Below, piece after piece: positions 44,986-53,556 of a stretch of DNA of 64,000 nt. The translations under genes and the position numbers were made by a program. The stretch comes from Halanaerobiales bacterium (GTDB lineage: Bacteria; Bacillota; Halanaerobiia; Halanaerobiales; DTU029). The DNA is taken from positions 49,283 to 113,282 of the forward strand of contig JAKSCG010000014.1 of assembly GCA_022360715.1 (NCBI GenBank). Reading direction: 5' to 3'. Within the stretch, counting starts at the first letter, position 1, and each line of letters starts with the position of its first letter. Under the pieces are notes generated by a model. It made no database searches, had not been told where the DNA came from, and was given only the letters and a program-made list of their open reading frames with translations.

Positions 44986-45808
44986 AGAGTTGATTCAAGA
45001 AATAATTAAGCAAGCCCGCAGGGAAGATCTGGCCTGGGGCGATATTACTACTGATAATTTGATTGAGTCCGGCCGGAAGAGTGAGGGGATTATCCTGGCC
45101 AAAGAAAAAGGAATGATAGCGGGTTTGCCGGTAGCTGAACTTGTTTTTCAGCAATATGACCCCAGAATTGAATACCTCCCTTGCTGTGAGGATGGCCAGA
45201 CGATTACAGCCGGTCAGGAATTGGTTAAGCTGAGTGGGCCTACCGCCGCGATTCTGAGAGGAGAGCGAGTGGCCCTTAATTTTTTGCAGCGTTTATCGGG
45301 AATAGCGACTCAGACCAATCATTATGTAAAACTGCTCCGGGATTACCCGGTGCGAGTGGTTGATACCAGGAAAACTACCCCGACCTTACGTGTTTTGGAA
45401 AAATATGCGGTGCGAGTAGGGGGTGGGTATAACCATCGGATGTCGCTGGCTGATGCCGTTTTGATCAAGGATAACCATATTAAGGCCGCCGGGGGCATTG
45501 CTAACGCTATTTCAATTCTGAAGAAACGGCTGCCCCATACTGTTAAAATCGAGATCGAAGTCCAAGACCTACCCGGGGTAGAGGAAGCTCTGGCCGCCGG
45601 GGCGGAGATAATTATGCTCGATAATATGGGGATTGAGGAGATGAAAAAAGCAGTCCGACTGATTGCCGGAAAGGCGATTGTTGAAGCTTCCGGCGGGATT
45701 ACCGATCAGACGGTTAGAGAAGTGGCGGCGACCGGTGTAGATATTATCTCGGTTGGCGCCTTGACCCACCATATTAGAGCATTGGATCTCAGTCTTAATT
45801 TATTATAA
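44972..45808 (+). CDS. nadC: Nicotinate-nucleotide pyrophosphorylase
   Basis: A 278-residue quinolinate phosphoribosyltransferase giving nicotinate mononucleotide. DTRKTTPTLRVLEKYAVRVG (about 131-150), GGYNHRMSLADAVLIKDNH (about 151-169) and ASGGITDQTV (about 235-244) mark the active site. ATG 44972 lies inside the end of nadB behind GGAGGG, so the two are translationally coupled. Confidence 0.96.
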   Translation: MCWNKELIQEIIKQARREDLAWGDITTDNLIESGRKSEGIILAKEKGMIAGLPVAELVFQQYDPRIEYLPCCEDGQTITAGQELVKLSGPTAAILRGERVALNFLQRLSGIATQTNHYVKLLRDYPVRVVDTRKTTPTLRVLEKYAVRVGGGYNHRMSLADAVLIKDNHIKAAGGIANAISILKKRLPHTVKIEIEVQDLPGVEEALAAGAEIIMLDNMGIEEMKKAVRLIAGKAIVEASGGITDQTVREVAATGVDIISVGALTHHIRALDLSLNLL

Positions 45809-45831
45809 GGTTTAAAGAAGGGATGTAATCC

Positions 45832-46263
45832 ATGAAAGATATTGAGCGGGCTAGAGAAATACTGGAGACTGAGCGAGCGGCACTGGTGATCGTTAATCAG
45901 GACCAGCTGCTTTTTAGTAGTAGCGAGCGGGGGATCAAACCCCTTTATCTGGCCATAACCCAGTTGGGAAGCAGCTTGCGGGGGGCCAGTATCGCTGATC
46001 GGGTGGTTGGCCGGGCCGCAGCGCTCCTCTGTCAGCATGTCGGAATTAAAGAGCTCTATAGCGGGGTAATCTCACAAAGTGCGCTGGAGATTTTAGCCCG
46101 GGGAGAGGTAGCCTTTAGCTATGGTCGGAGTTGTCCTTATATCAAAAATAGAGAGCAAACCGATCTGTGTCCGATTGAAAAGATGGCTCAGGATCTTGAT
46201 AATGCTGAAATACTGCTGGGCAGAATCGGAGAGTTTTTAAAAAAAATAGCGGAAAAAGCTTAA
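45832..46263 (+). CDS. DUF1893 protein
   Basis: A 143-residue DUF1893 protein (deaminase-like fold), function unknown. SSSERGIKPLYLAI (about 27-40), VVGRAAALLC (about 63-72) and SYGRSCPYIKNREQTDLCPI (about 96-115) include the cysteines expected of the family. It follows nadC by 23 bases and ends the operon, so a role connected with NAD metabolism is possible but not shown. Start ATG 45832. Confidence 0.75.
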   Translation: MKDIERAREILETERAALVIVNQDQLLFSSSERGIKPLYLAITQLGSSLRGASIADRVVGRAAALLCQHVGIKELYSGVISQSALEILARGEVAFSYGRSCPYIKNREQTDLCPIEKMAQDLDNAEILLGRIGEFLKKIAEKA

Positions 46264-46280
46264 ATTGCTCGATAATAATA

Positions 46281-46304
46281 AAACCCCGGATTAACCGGGG
46301 TTTT
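46281..46304. terminator. Bidirectional terminator between the nad operon and htrA
   Basis: AAACCCCGG (46281-46289) pairs with CCGGGGTTT (46295-46303), with A and T tracts on the two sides, so it can serve both converging transcripts. Confidence 0.85.
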
Positions 46305-46325
46305 AAACGTCTCAAGAGGCTTGTT

Positions 46326-47513
46326 TTAATATGCTTTATCCGGTTTTCGACCGATTCGGGCAAAGACCAGGGTCGAATGACCGTTACGGATTACTTCAAT
46401 TTTAATCGTATCGCCAATTTCTTTCAGGTCAATCATCTTTTTGACATCATTTAGTTTAACTATTTCCTGATCGTCAATCCGGGTGATGATGTCATTGGGC
46501 TGGAGACCGGCTTTCTCTGCAGGGCTATCCGGAACAACTTTTTTAACGATTACCCCATCTAAACTGGGTAAGCCGTAGTATTGCTGGTATTGTTCCTTCA
46601 GCTTCGCACTTAGTTCTTGATAATAAAAGCCGAGCCAGGGTCGGATAATTTCACCTTTTTCCTTCAGGTCTTTAACGATGTCTTTTACCTCATTAACCGG
46701 GATGGCAAAACCGATTCCTTGCCCCTGGGTACTAACCGCCGTATTGATCCCGATAACTTCACCGCTAATATTTAAAAGTGGTCCACCGCTATTACCGGGG
46801 TTGATCGCAGCATCGGTCTGGATTAAATTAGGATAAGTTCGGGATTCTTCCTGGGAAGGGATCGAGATCTGCCGTCCCAACGCACTGATCACGCCGGTAC
46901 TGACGGTATGGGCAAAACCAAAGGGATTGCCAATTGCAATCGCCCAGTCCCCCGGCCGGATCTGATCAGAGTCGCCCATCTGAAGGGTTGCCAGCTTTTG
47001 GTCGACATTAACTTTTAAAACCGCCAGGTCTAGCTCAAAATCGGCCCAGGCAATCTCTGCCGTAACCGGTGCTTCAAAACCGTTGATCGTTACCTCAATT
47101 TTTTCCGCATTATGAACGACGTGTTCATTTGTTACGATATAACCGTCTTCCGATACGATAAAACCAGAACCAAAACCCTCGGTGATTCGCTGTCTTTGGG
47201 GTACTTCAAACTGCTCCCCGAAGAAATAGCGGAAAAAGGGATCATCAAAAAAGGGATAGGGGGATTGATTGCTTTCAATTTTAATCTCGGAGGTAATCAA
47301 AACGATTGCCGGGTCGGCCTTTTCTGCTATATCGGCAAATACGTTGTGGGCAGTAACAATCAGCTCTTTTGTCTGTTCCTCCTGGGTAAGAGAGCTGTTG
47401 TCGGCCCTGGAATGGGGTGCTACTGTATCTAGTGACCCAATGGTTGTTCCAATCAGTAAAGCAACCATTGCAATCAAAATATAAGAGGCAAGCCTCTTCT
47501 TGGAAAATCTCAT
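46326..47513 (-). CDS. htrA: Trypsin-like serine protease HtrA/DegP
   Basis: A 395-residue envelope protease. An N-terminal hydrophobic segment (about 9-27) acts as membrane anchor or signal; the protease domain has the catalytic triad in TNEHVVHN (His), DLAVLKV (Asp) and GNSGGPLLN (Ser); one PDZ domain follows (about 295-385). It handles misfolded extracytoplasmic proteins. Start supported by AAAGGTGG upstream on the minus strand. The 140-base gap to birA carries a repeat, AAGTAAA - ATGAC - TTTACTT (about 47538-47556), that could be an operator. Confidence 0.93.
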   Translation of the reverse strand: MRFSKKRLASYILIAMVALLIGTTIGSLDTVAPHSRADNSSLTQEEQTKELIVTAHNVFADIAEKADPAIVLITSEIKIESNQSPYPFFDDPFFRYFFGEQFEVPQRQRITEGFGSGFIVSEDGYIVTNEHVVHNAEKIEVTINGFEAPVTAEIAWADFELDLAVLKVNVDQKLATLQMGDSDQIRPGDWAIAIGNPFGFAHTVSTGVISALGRQISIPSQEESRTYPNLIQTDAAINPGNSGGPLLNISGEVIGINTAVSTQGQGIGFAIPVNEVKDIVKDLKEKGEIIRPWLGFYYQELSAKLKEQYQQYYGLPSLDGVIVKKVVPDSPAEKAGLQPNDIITRIDDQEIVKLNDVKKMIDLKEIGDTIKIEVIRNGHSTLVFARIGRKPDKAY

Positions 47514-47654
47514 TTTTTAACCACCTTTCTTATTTTTAAGTAAAATGACTTTACTTTACTTATTCAATTATAATAGAATAGAGAAAAGTAATCAATTAAA
47601 AAAGGGTTAGAAAAAGATTAAAATTAGATTAAAACGAGGAAGGAGTAAGGGTGG

Positions 47655-48650
47655 TTGAATAAGCTTACAGTCAAACTGCTACAGTTATTATATCAGCATC
47701 GGGATGATTACCTTTCCGGGGAAGGAATAAGTAAAAAGCTGGGAGTGTCCCGGACAGCCATCTGGAAACAGATCAATCAGCTTAGAGCACAGGGATATAA
47801 GATTGATTCGGTCAGCCGAAGGGGTTACCGATTAATCAAGAAAGCGGTCGGTATTAACGCGGAGGAGGTTTATCTGGGATTGGAGACAGAGTTGTTGGGA
47901 CAGGAGATCAGGGTTTTTCCCAGCCTGGGTTCGACCAATGAGCAAGTAAAAGAACTGGCGCGGGAAGGTGCCGGTGAGGGGATAGTAGTGATTGCCGAAG
48001 AACAGACTAGCGGTAAGGGGAGACGAGGTCGGAAATGGCATGCCCCTCCCGGGACCGGCCTCTGGTTTTCGCTATTAGTTAAACCGCAGCTCCAGCCAAA
48101 CCAGGCCCCCTTTTTAACAATAATTGCCGCACTGGCAGTTTATCAAGCGATTGAGCAACTGCTCCCGGGAGGTGACCTGATAATTAAGTGGCCCAATGAT
48201 CTCCTGCTCGGCGGCAAAAAAATATGTGGAATTTTATCAGAGTTAAATGCCGATATGGGTGGAATTAATTATGCCGTTATCGGGATCGGGGTTAATGTCA
48301 ATCAGACTGATTTCCCGGACGATCTGGTCGAGATAGCCACTTCGCTTCAGCGTTACTTTAATCAACCGGTGGATCGGACAGTCCTTTTACAGGTTATTCT
48401 TAAGTGGCTGGAGGAGTATTACCGTCGACTGGTCGCGGGAGATTGGGCGGGGATATTAGCTGCCTGGAAGGAACACTTAGCGATCGAAGGTAAAAGGGTC
48501 CAGATCATTAGTGGTGAGCAGACCTATTGGGGCCGGGTTATTGAGCTGTCTTCCCAGGGGGAGCTGGTAATTAAGGATGAACAGGGGGTAATCCATACTT
48601 TCTGGTCCGGGGATGTTTCTTTGCGTAATAATGAAAATGGAAATAATTAA
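47655..48650 (+). CDS. birA: Biotin-protein ligase with HTH domain
   Basis: A 331-residue bifunctional BirA: an N-terminal winged helix (about 1-65, [19 protein letters not shown]) for repression of biotin genes, the catalytic domain with [14 protein letters not shown] (about 119-132) and [17 protein letters not shown] (about 179-195), and the C-terminal SH3-like domain. It makes biotinyl-AMP and attaches biotin to carboxylases. Start TTG 47655 behind AGGAAGGAG. Confidence 0.95.
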   Translation: MNKLTVKLLQLLYQHRDDYLSGEGISKKLGVSRTAIWKQINQLRAQGYKIDSVSRRGYRLIKKAVGINAEEVYLGLETELLGQEIRVFPSLGSTNEQVKELAREGAGEGIVVIAEEQTSGKGRRGRKWHAPPGTGLWFSLLVKPQLQPNQAPFLTIIAALAVYQAIEQLLPGGDLIIKWPNDLLLGGKKICGILSELNADMGGINYAVIGIGVNVNQTDFPDDLVEIATSLQRYFNQPVDRTVLLQVILKWLEEYYRRLVAGDWAGILAAWKEHLAIEGKRVQIISGEQTYWGRVIELSSQGELVIKDEQGVIHTFWSGDVSLRNNENGNN

Positions 48651-48664
48651 GAAGGGATGAAGTG

Positions 48665-49453
48665 ATGATGATTCTTACCATTGATGTCGGAAATACCAAT
48701 ACTGTTCTGGGGATTTTTGAGCAGGGAAAGTTGCTCAAAGACTGGCGAATTAGCACTGATCATGATAAAACCTCCGATGAGTATGGGGTCTTACTTGATA
48801 ATTTATTTGATTTTGCCGGGTTTAAAATTGAGGAGATCAAAGGGGTTATTATTTCCAGTGTCGTGCCACCGGTGGTGATGGTTTTGAAAGAAGCCAGCAC
48901 TAAGTATTTGGAGCTGGAGCCAATGTTGATCGGACCGGGGATCAAGACCGGGATGAATATTAAAATGGATGATCCCCGCGAAGTAGGGGCTGACCGGATT
49001 GTAAATGCAGTCGCGGCCTATCGGAAATATGGCGGACCGCTAATTATTGTTGATTTTGGTACAGCGACCACCTTTTGTGCCGTCTCCCCAAATGGTGACT
49101 ATGTGGGGGGAGCGATCGCTCCGGGGATTAGTATTTCGACTGAGGCCCTGTTTCGTCAGGCCGCCAAATTACCGCGGATTGAACTGAAGAGACCGGAGAC
49201 AGCTATCGGTAAGAATACTATCGACGGGATGTGTTCCGGTATTGTTTATGGCTTTGTCGGCCAGGTCGAAGGATTGGTCAGGCGCTTTAAACAAGAACTG
49301 GGTCCTGCGACCAAAGTGATCGGCACCGGGGGACTGGTTAACTTAATTGCCGGGGAGACTAGCGCGATCGATCTGGTTGAACCCTTATTAACCCTGGAAG
49401 GCTTAAACTATATCGGCACTATTAATGGTATTACGGAAAAAGCAGGGGGGTAA
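48665..49453 (+). CDS. coaX: Type III pantothenate kinase
   Basis: A 262-residue CoaX, first step of coenzyme A synthesis. ASKHA motifs: [14 protein letters not shown] at the N-terminus, [11 protein letters not shown] (about 104-114) and [12 protein letters not shown] (about 126-137). Three possible starts stand in a row (GTG 48662, ATG 48665, ATG 48668); ATG 48665 is 7 bases from GAAGGGA. It follows birA by 14 bases, a common pairing in Bacillota. Confidence 0.95.
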   Translation: MMILTIDVGNTNTVLGIFEQGKLLKDWRISTDHDKTSDEYGVLLDNLFDFAGFKIEEIKGVIISSVVPPVVMVLKEASTKYLELEPMLIGPGIKTGMNIKMDDPREVGADRIVNAVAAYRKYGGPLIIVDFGTATTFCAVSPNGDYVGGAIAPGISISTEALFRQAAKLPRIELKRPETAIGKNTIDGMCSGIVYGFVGQVEGLVRRFKQELGPATKVIGTGGLVNLIAGETSAIDLVEPLLTLEGLNYIGTINGITEKAGG

Positions 49454-49457
49454 AACA

Positions 49458-50444
49458 ATGCAGATCGGGAATTTAATGATTGAAACCCCGGTTTTTTTAG
49501 CCCCGATGGCCGGGATTAGTGACTATCCCTATCGCCAGCTGATCCGGGAAATGGGCGGTCAGCTCCTTTATACGGAAATGATCAGTAGTAAAGGGCTGGT
49601 TTATGGGAATGAAAGAAGCAGGGAGTTAATTGATTTTAATCGTCGGGAAAAGGGTTTGATTGCCGTTCAAATTTTTGGTGAGGACCCGGTTTTTATGCGG
49701 GAGGCTGCCGCTATTCTCGCCGTGGAATATCAACCGGATCTAATTGACCTAAATATGGGCTGTCCGATGCCCAAGATCGTTAAAAGCGGCTCGGGTTCAG
49801 CTTTGCTGCAAGACGCCAAAAGAGCCGGTGAGATTATGGCAGCAGTCGTTAATGCTGTTAAGCTGCCGGTAACAGTTAAAATAAGGGCCGGTTGGGACCG
49901 GAGTCGGCTCAATGCGGTAGAGATAGCGCAGCTAGCCGAGGAAAAAGGAGTCAAGGCAGTTGCCGTTCACGCCAGGACCCGTGATCAATTTTATCTGGGA
50001 AAAGCAGACTGGCAGATTATTCAACTGGTCAAAGAAAAAGTCAATATTCCGGTAATCGGGAATGGTGATATTTTTTCTCCCGAAGATGCCGGGGCGATGA
50101 TTACCGGTACCGGTTGTGATGCGGTTATGATCGGACGGGCTGTGCGCGGGAACCCCTGGTTGATTCACCGGACGAGTCATTTTCTGCAAACAGGTGAAGT
50201 TTTAGCTGAACCGGATTGTCCGGAGCGGATTAAAACAGCCTTATCCCACCTGGAAGGAGCGGTAGCCTACTTTGGTGAGCGGTTGGGAATACCCCGGATG
50301 AGAAAGCATCTCGCTTGGTATTTAAAGGGTCTGCCCCACTCTACTTCGATTAAAGAGCGGATCTTTCAACTTAATCAATATCAACAAGTGGCCGCTCTTT
50401 TAAAGGAATATCTCCACATGATAACAGGGCCGGCCGAGCGCTAA
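49458..50444 (+). CDS. dusB: tRNA-dihydrouridine synthase B
   Basis: A 328-residue FMN-dependent Dus enzyme reducing uridines in tRNA. LAPMAGISDYPYRQL (about 14-28), LNMGCPMPKIVKSGSGSALL (about 93-112, with the catalytic Cys) and ARTRDQFYLGKADW (about 171-184) are characteristic. The frame is open from 49425 within coaX, but ATG 49458 behind AGGGGGG, 4 bases past the coaX stop, is the start. It converges with the Mur ligase gene, with no clear terminator between. Confidence 0.95.
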   Translation: MQIGNLMIETPVFLAPMAGISDYPYRQLIREMGGQLLYTEMISSKGLVYGNERSRELIDFNRREKGLIAVQIFGEDPVFMREAAAILAVEYQPDLIDLNMGCPMPKIVKSGSGSALLQDAKRAGEIMAAVVNAVKLPVTVKIRAGWDRSRLNAVEIAQLAEEKGVKAVAVHARTRDQFYLGKADWQIIQLVKEKVNIPVIGNGDIFSPEDAGAMITGTGCDAVMIGRAVRGNPWLIHRTSHFLQTGEVLAEPDCPERIKTALSHLEGAVAYFGERLGIPRMRKHLAWYLKGLPHSTSIKERIFQLNQYQQVAALLKEYLHMITGPAER

Positions 50445-50457
50445 CTGCTTGTAATCT

Positions 50458-51903
50458 TTACTTGATTAGATTTAACATCATGTCACCGGCCTGATCCATC
50501 GAATGGGGACCCAGGATCAGGATTAGATCATCAGGGGCTACAGTGCATAAGGCTTTTTTTAAAGCCGGTTCTAATTCAGGATAATGCCGGTAATTAATAT
50601 TATGTGTTTTTAAAGTGTCCAGGAATACTTCCTCTTCTTGCCAGGAAACCAGGTCAATTGGTTTAACTACATCAGTACAGTTGGAAGTGAATAAGTGGTA
50701 GTTTTCCAGCGTAGCTAGATTCTGACTGATCGTTTCTGCGTTTTTTTCATTAATCTTGGTACCCCGATTTCCCCGCAGTGAGTTAACTACAATCAGCTTC
50801 TGGTAATTCATTTTTTTTACGGCATTAAAGACAGCGGTATAGCTGCCCGGATTATGGGCGCAATCATCAATAATCGTGAATTTGTCATTATAGATCTGCT
50901 GAAATCTCCGCCAGACCCCGGGAAAGGTTTCAAAAAATTCCTGAATCCTTTCGATTTCAACTCCGTAAAAAAGGGCGATCGTAGTTGCAACCAGTGCATT
51001 ATAAATGTTATGATCACCGGGCATTTTCATTCTAATCGGGAATTGGCAGGGCGGAACAGGGCTTAGCCCGTTACCCCGGAGCGTTTTATTTAATTGATAG
51101 GTAAATTGACTGCCCATCTGCCATTTCGATATATCTTTTGCCTTGATTTCCACATTATTAATAATCCCGTAATTGATCTGATACCTGGAAATTTGTCCAA
51201 AGGAGCTTAAATAAGGGTCATCACCGTTGATAATTACTAACTGACAGTTATTACACTCTAAAAAACTCCGTTTAACCTGAATATATTCGTTCAGATTAGG
51301 GTGGAGGTCAACGTGATCTAAACTGATGTTGGTTCCAACCTTAACGGCGAACTGGCAGCCGGCAATCCGTTTTAACTCTATCCCGTGGGAAGAAACCTCC
51401 ATACAGACATGTTGCAGTTTGTTTCCGATCATTTCCCGCAGTAATTTCTGCAATTTTACCGGGGGAGGTGTAGTTAGATCACCGCTTTCCGTCCTTTGAC
51501 CGGTATCTACTTTTACCGTTCCGATTAAGCCGGACTTTTTTTGGTCAGCTTTGTAATTTAATAGTTGGTAGATCATATGAGTAGTAGTAGTTTTTCCGTT
51601 GGTACCGGTCACCCCAATCAGGTTTAATTGCAAAGACGGATAATCATAAAAGCGGGCGGCCAGATTCCCCAGCAAGGAACGACTATCTTTCACTTTAACT
51701 ACCGGAATTTCCTGCGGGGTTTTTAGTTCTTTTTCGGTAAAAATGACCTGGGCTCCGTTATCGATTGCATCATCTATGTATTTATTACCATCCTGGTGAA
51801 ATCCGGCGATGGCTACAAAGGCATAACCGGGTTTGACTTGGCGGGAATCACAGGTGATCCCGACAAATTCCGGTATTTTACTTAGCTCTTTAATCTCTTC
51901 CAT
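50458..51903 (-). CDS. Divergent MurE-like Mur ligase
   Basis: A 481-residue ATP-dependent amide ligase of the MurE type: N-terminal domain with GITCDSRQVKPGYAFVAIAG, central ATPase GVTGTNGKTTTTHM (about 98-111), MEVSSHGIELKRI, and a C-terminal domain. It departs from true MurE: the DNPR motif that binds diaminopimelate is replaced by SNCTDVVKP, and GGDRD becomes SLRGNRGTK. So it probably ligates something other than the usual cell-wall residue. It is alone and divergent from the 52072 operon rather than in a cell-wall cluster. Start supported by GGAGG upstream on the minus strand. Confidence 0.75.
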   Translation of the reverse strand: MEEIKELSKIPEFVGITCDSRQVKPGYAFVAIAGFHQDGNKYIDDAIDNGAQVIFTEKELKTPQEIPVVKVKDSRSLLGNLAARFYDYPSLQLNLIGVTGTNGKTTTTHMIYQLLNYKADQKKSGLIGTVKVDTGQRTESGDLTTPPPVKLQKLLREMIGNKLQHVCMEVSSHGIELKRIAGCQFAVKVGTNISLDHVDLHPNLNEYIQVKRSFLECNNCQLVIINGDDPYLSSFGQISRYQINYGIINNVEIKAKDISKWQMGSQFTYQLNKTLRGNGLSPVPPCQFPIRMKMPGDHNIYNALVATTIALFYGVEIERIQEFFETFPGVWRRFQQIYNDKFTIIDDCAHNPGSYTAVFNAVKKMNYQKLIVVNSLRGNRGTKINEKNAETISQNLATLENYHLFTSNCTDVVKPIDLVSWQEEEVFLDTLKTHNINYRHYPELEPALKKALCTVAPDDLILILGPHSMDQAGDMMLNLIK

Positions 51904-52004
51904 ATAATTACCTCCAACTTAGTTCTCTTAATATAAATATTATCTTCTTGCTCATATTATACCGCCTTCTGATCATTCTGATACTAAAAAAGGGCTTAAA
52001 CCCC

Positions 52005-52032
52005 TTGACATTAAAAAAAAATGTGATAAAAT
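52005..52032 (+). promoter_or_regulatory. Promoter of the HTH / acyl-reductase-like operon
   Basis: TTGACA (52005-52010) and TAAAAT (52027-52032) with 16 bases between. The palindrome at 52036 starts 4 bases after the -10 box. Confidence 0.65.
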
Positions 52033-52035
52033 ATG

Positions 52036-52055
52036 TGTGTACATAATTGTGCACA
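52036..52055. promoter_or_regulatory. Likely operator of the HTH regulator
   Basis: TGTGTACA (52036-52043) and TGTGCACA (52048-52055) are near-perfect inverted arms around TAAT. Sitting on the expected transcription start, they are the obvious autoregulatory site for the HTH gene just downstream. Confidence 0.6.
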
Positions 52056-52071
52056 ATGGTGGGGTGTTCCG

Positions 52072-52593
52072 ATGGATTTTTACCGGATTGGGAATAAGAT
52101 CGTCTATAATAAACAGATTGAAAGGCTCTTTAGGCGGGCTATGTCTTTGCGGGAAAAAGGCTATTCCCAGTCAAAAGTGGCTAAGGAGTTGGGAGTGGAA
52201 CGGAGTTTTATCTCCCGCCTGGAGAGTATTAGTGAGGTCAGAAAAGGTAAAAAAATAGCCTTGTTAGGCTTTCCGGTTAAAAATAAAGAGGAATTGATCG
52301 AACTCGGTAATAAATACGGACTGGATTATGTTTTCTTATTGACCGAAAAGGAGCGCTGGGAATTTATTGAGCATAAAAGCGGTCTCCAACTATTTAATCA
52401 GATTATGGAAATAATAGTTAAGTTAAAGGAATTTGACTTGATCATTTTTCTTGGTTCTGATATGAGGTTGGATTTGATCGATTCTTTATTAGCAGGGGAA
52501 ATAATCGGGGTTGAACTGGGCGAATCACCCCTGACTGAAGATAAATATGTTGAGCCGAAAAAAGTGGAGGAGATAATTCAGGCCTTTATTTAA
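52072..52593 (+). CDS. HTH-domain regulator of the acyl-reductase-like trio
   Basis: A 173-residue protein with an XRE/sigma-like helix-turn-helix (about 19-55, YSQSKVAKELGVERSFISRL) and a C-terminal domain of unknown family holding a Rossmann-like pattern (KKIALLGFPVKN, then FDLIIFLGS). The frame is open from 52033, but that region is the promoter/operator; ATG 52072 follows GGTGGGGTG. It is followed 24 bases later by the conserved-looking pair at 52618 and 53557, so it probably senses a ligand of that pathway. Its effector is not known. Confidence 0.65.
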   Translation: MDFYRIGNKIVYNKQIERLFRRAMSLREKGYSQSKVAKELGVERSFISRLESISEVRKGKKIALLGFPVKNKEELIELGNKYGLDYVFLLTEKERWEFIEHKSGLQLFNQIMEIIVKLKEFDLIIFLGSDMRLDLIDSLLAGEIIGVELGESPLTEDKYVEPKKVEEIIQAFI

Positions 52594-52617
52594 GTAATGG
52601 AAAAGGAGCTGCTCATT

Positions 52618-53544
52618 TTGAAAAAAGTTATCAGTATTAGCCTTGGTTCAAGTGAAAGGGATCATCAGGTTGAAACAGAAATCCTGGGAGAACATTTTAT
52701 CATCGAAAGGATCGGGACTGATGGTGATAAAGCAAGGGCCCGGCAACTATTTACTCAAATGGACGGGGAGTATGATGCCTTTGGCTTGGGCGGGATTGAT
52801 CTTTATATATATTCCGGGAATAGGCGCTTTACTTTCCGGGATGCCAAAAAATTGATCAGGGGTGTGCATAAAACCCCTGTTGTTGACGGGAGTGGACTGA
52901 AAAATACCCTGGAACGAAAGGTGATTAGATTTATTCACCAGGAAATGGGGATTAACCTGGCCGAAAAAAGGGTTTTAATGGTTTCAGGGGTTGATCGTTT
53001 TGGGATGGCTGAGACTTTTTGTGAACTGGGCAGTCAGGTTATCTTTGGTGATCTAATCTTTGCCCTGGGGATAACAATCCCCCTTCATTCCTTAAAGGCT
53101 TTGGATCGGGTGGCCCGGATCTTTGCCCCGATCGTAACGCAGCTACCTTTTGAACTGGTTTACCCAACCGGCAACAAAGAGCGGAAGGAATATGAGGAGC
53201 GGGAAAAATTCGTCCGCTATTACCAGCAGGCAGAGATTATTGCCGGCGATTTTCACTTGATTAAAAAGTATATGCCGGCTGATCTTGCCGGTAAAATCAT
53301 TATTACCAATACCGTTACTACTGATAATCTTGAGGATATGCGGCAACGCGGGGTCAAAATGGTTGTAACAACTACTCCTGAATTGAATGGACGTTCTTTT
53401 GGGACTAATGTAATCGAAGGAGTTTTGATTTCGCTGGCCGGAAAAGGCCCTGAGGAAATGACTAGTGCAGATTACAATCGGTTACTCAATGAGATGAATT
53501 TTACCCCCCGGGTAATTAATTTTGATCAAAAGGTAGCTGGATAG
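52618..53544 (+). CDS. Conserved protein of unknown function (quinate dehydrogenase-like label)
   Basis: A 308-residue protein. Relatives are sometimes labelled quinate 5-dehydrogenase, but I see no clear shikimate-dehydrogenase motif. It starts KKVISISLGSSERDHQVE, contains FGLGGIDLYIYSG (about 53-65), KRVLMVSGVDRFGMAETFCE (a possible Rossmann loop, about 117-136) and TTTPELNGRSFGTNVIEG near the C-terminus. TTG 52618 is 10 bases from AAGGAG; the ATG at 52597 has no ribosome binding site. It lies 12 bases before the acyl-reductase-like gene, and the two are probably functional partners. Confidence 0.55.
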   Translation: MKKVISISLGSSERDHQVETEILGEHFIIERIGTDGDKARARQLFTQMDGEYDAFGLGGIDLYIYSGNRRFTFRDAKKLIRGVHKTPVVDGSGLKNTLERKVIRFIHQEMGINLAEKRVLMVSGVDRFGMAETFCELGSQVIFGDLIFALGITIPLHSLKALDRVARIFAPIVTQLPFELVYPTGNKERKEYEEREKFVRYYQQAEIIAGDFHLIKKYMPADLAGKIIITNTVTTDNLEDMRQRGVKMVVTTTPELNGRSFGTNVIEGVLISLAGKGPEEMTSADYNRLLNEMNFTPRVINFDQKVAG

Positions 53545-53556
53545 AGGAGGTAAAAG

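Noticed and set aside
52033..52071. Upstream extension of the HTH regulator
   Set aside because: It covers the operator and transcription start; ATG 52072 has a proper ribosome binding site.
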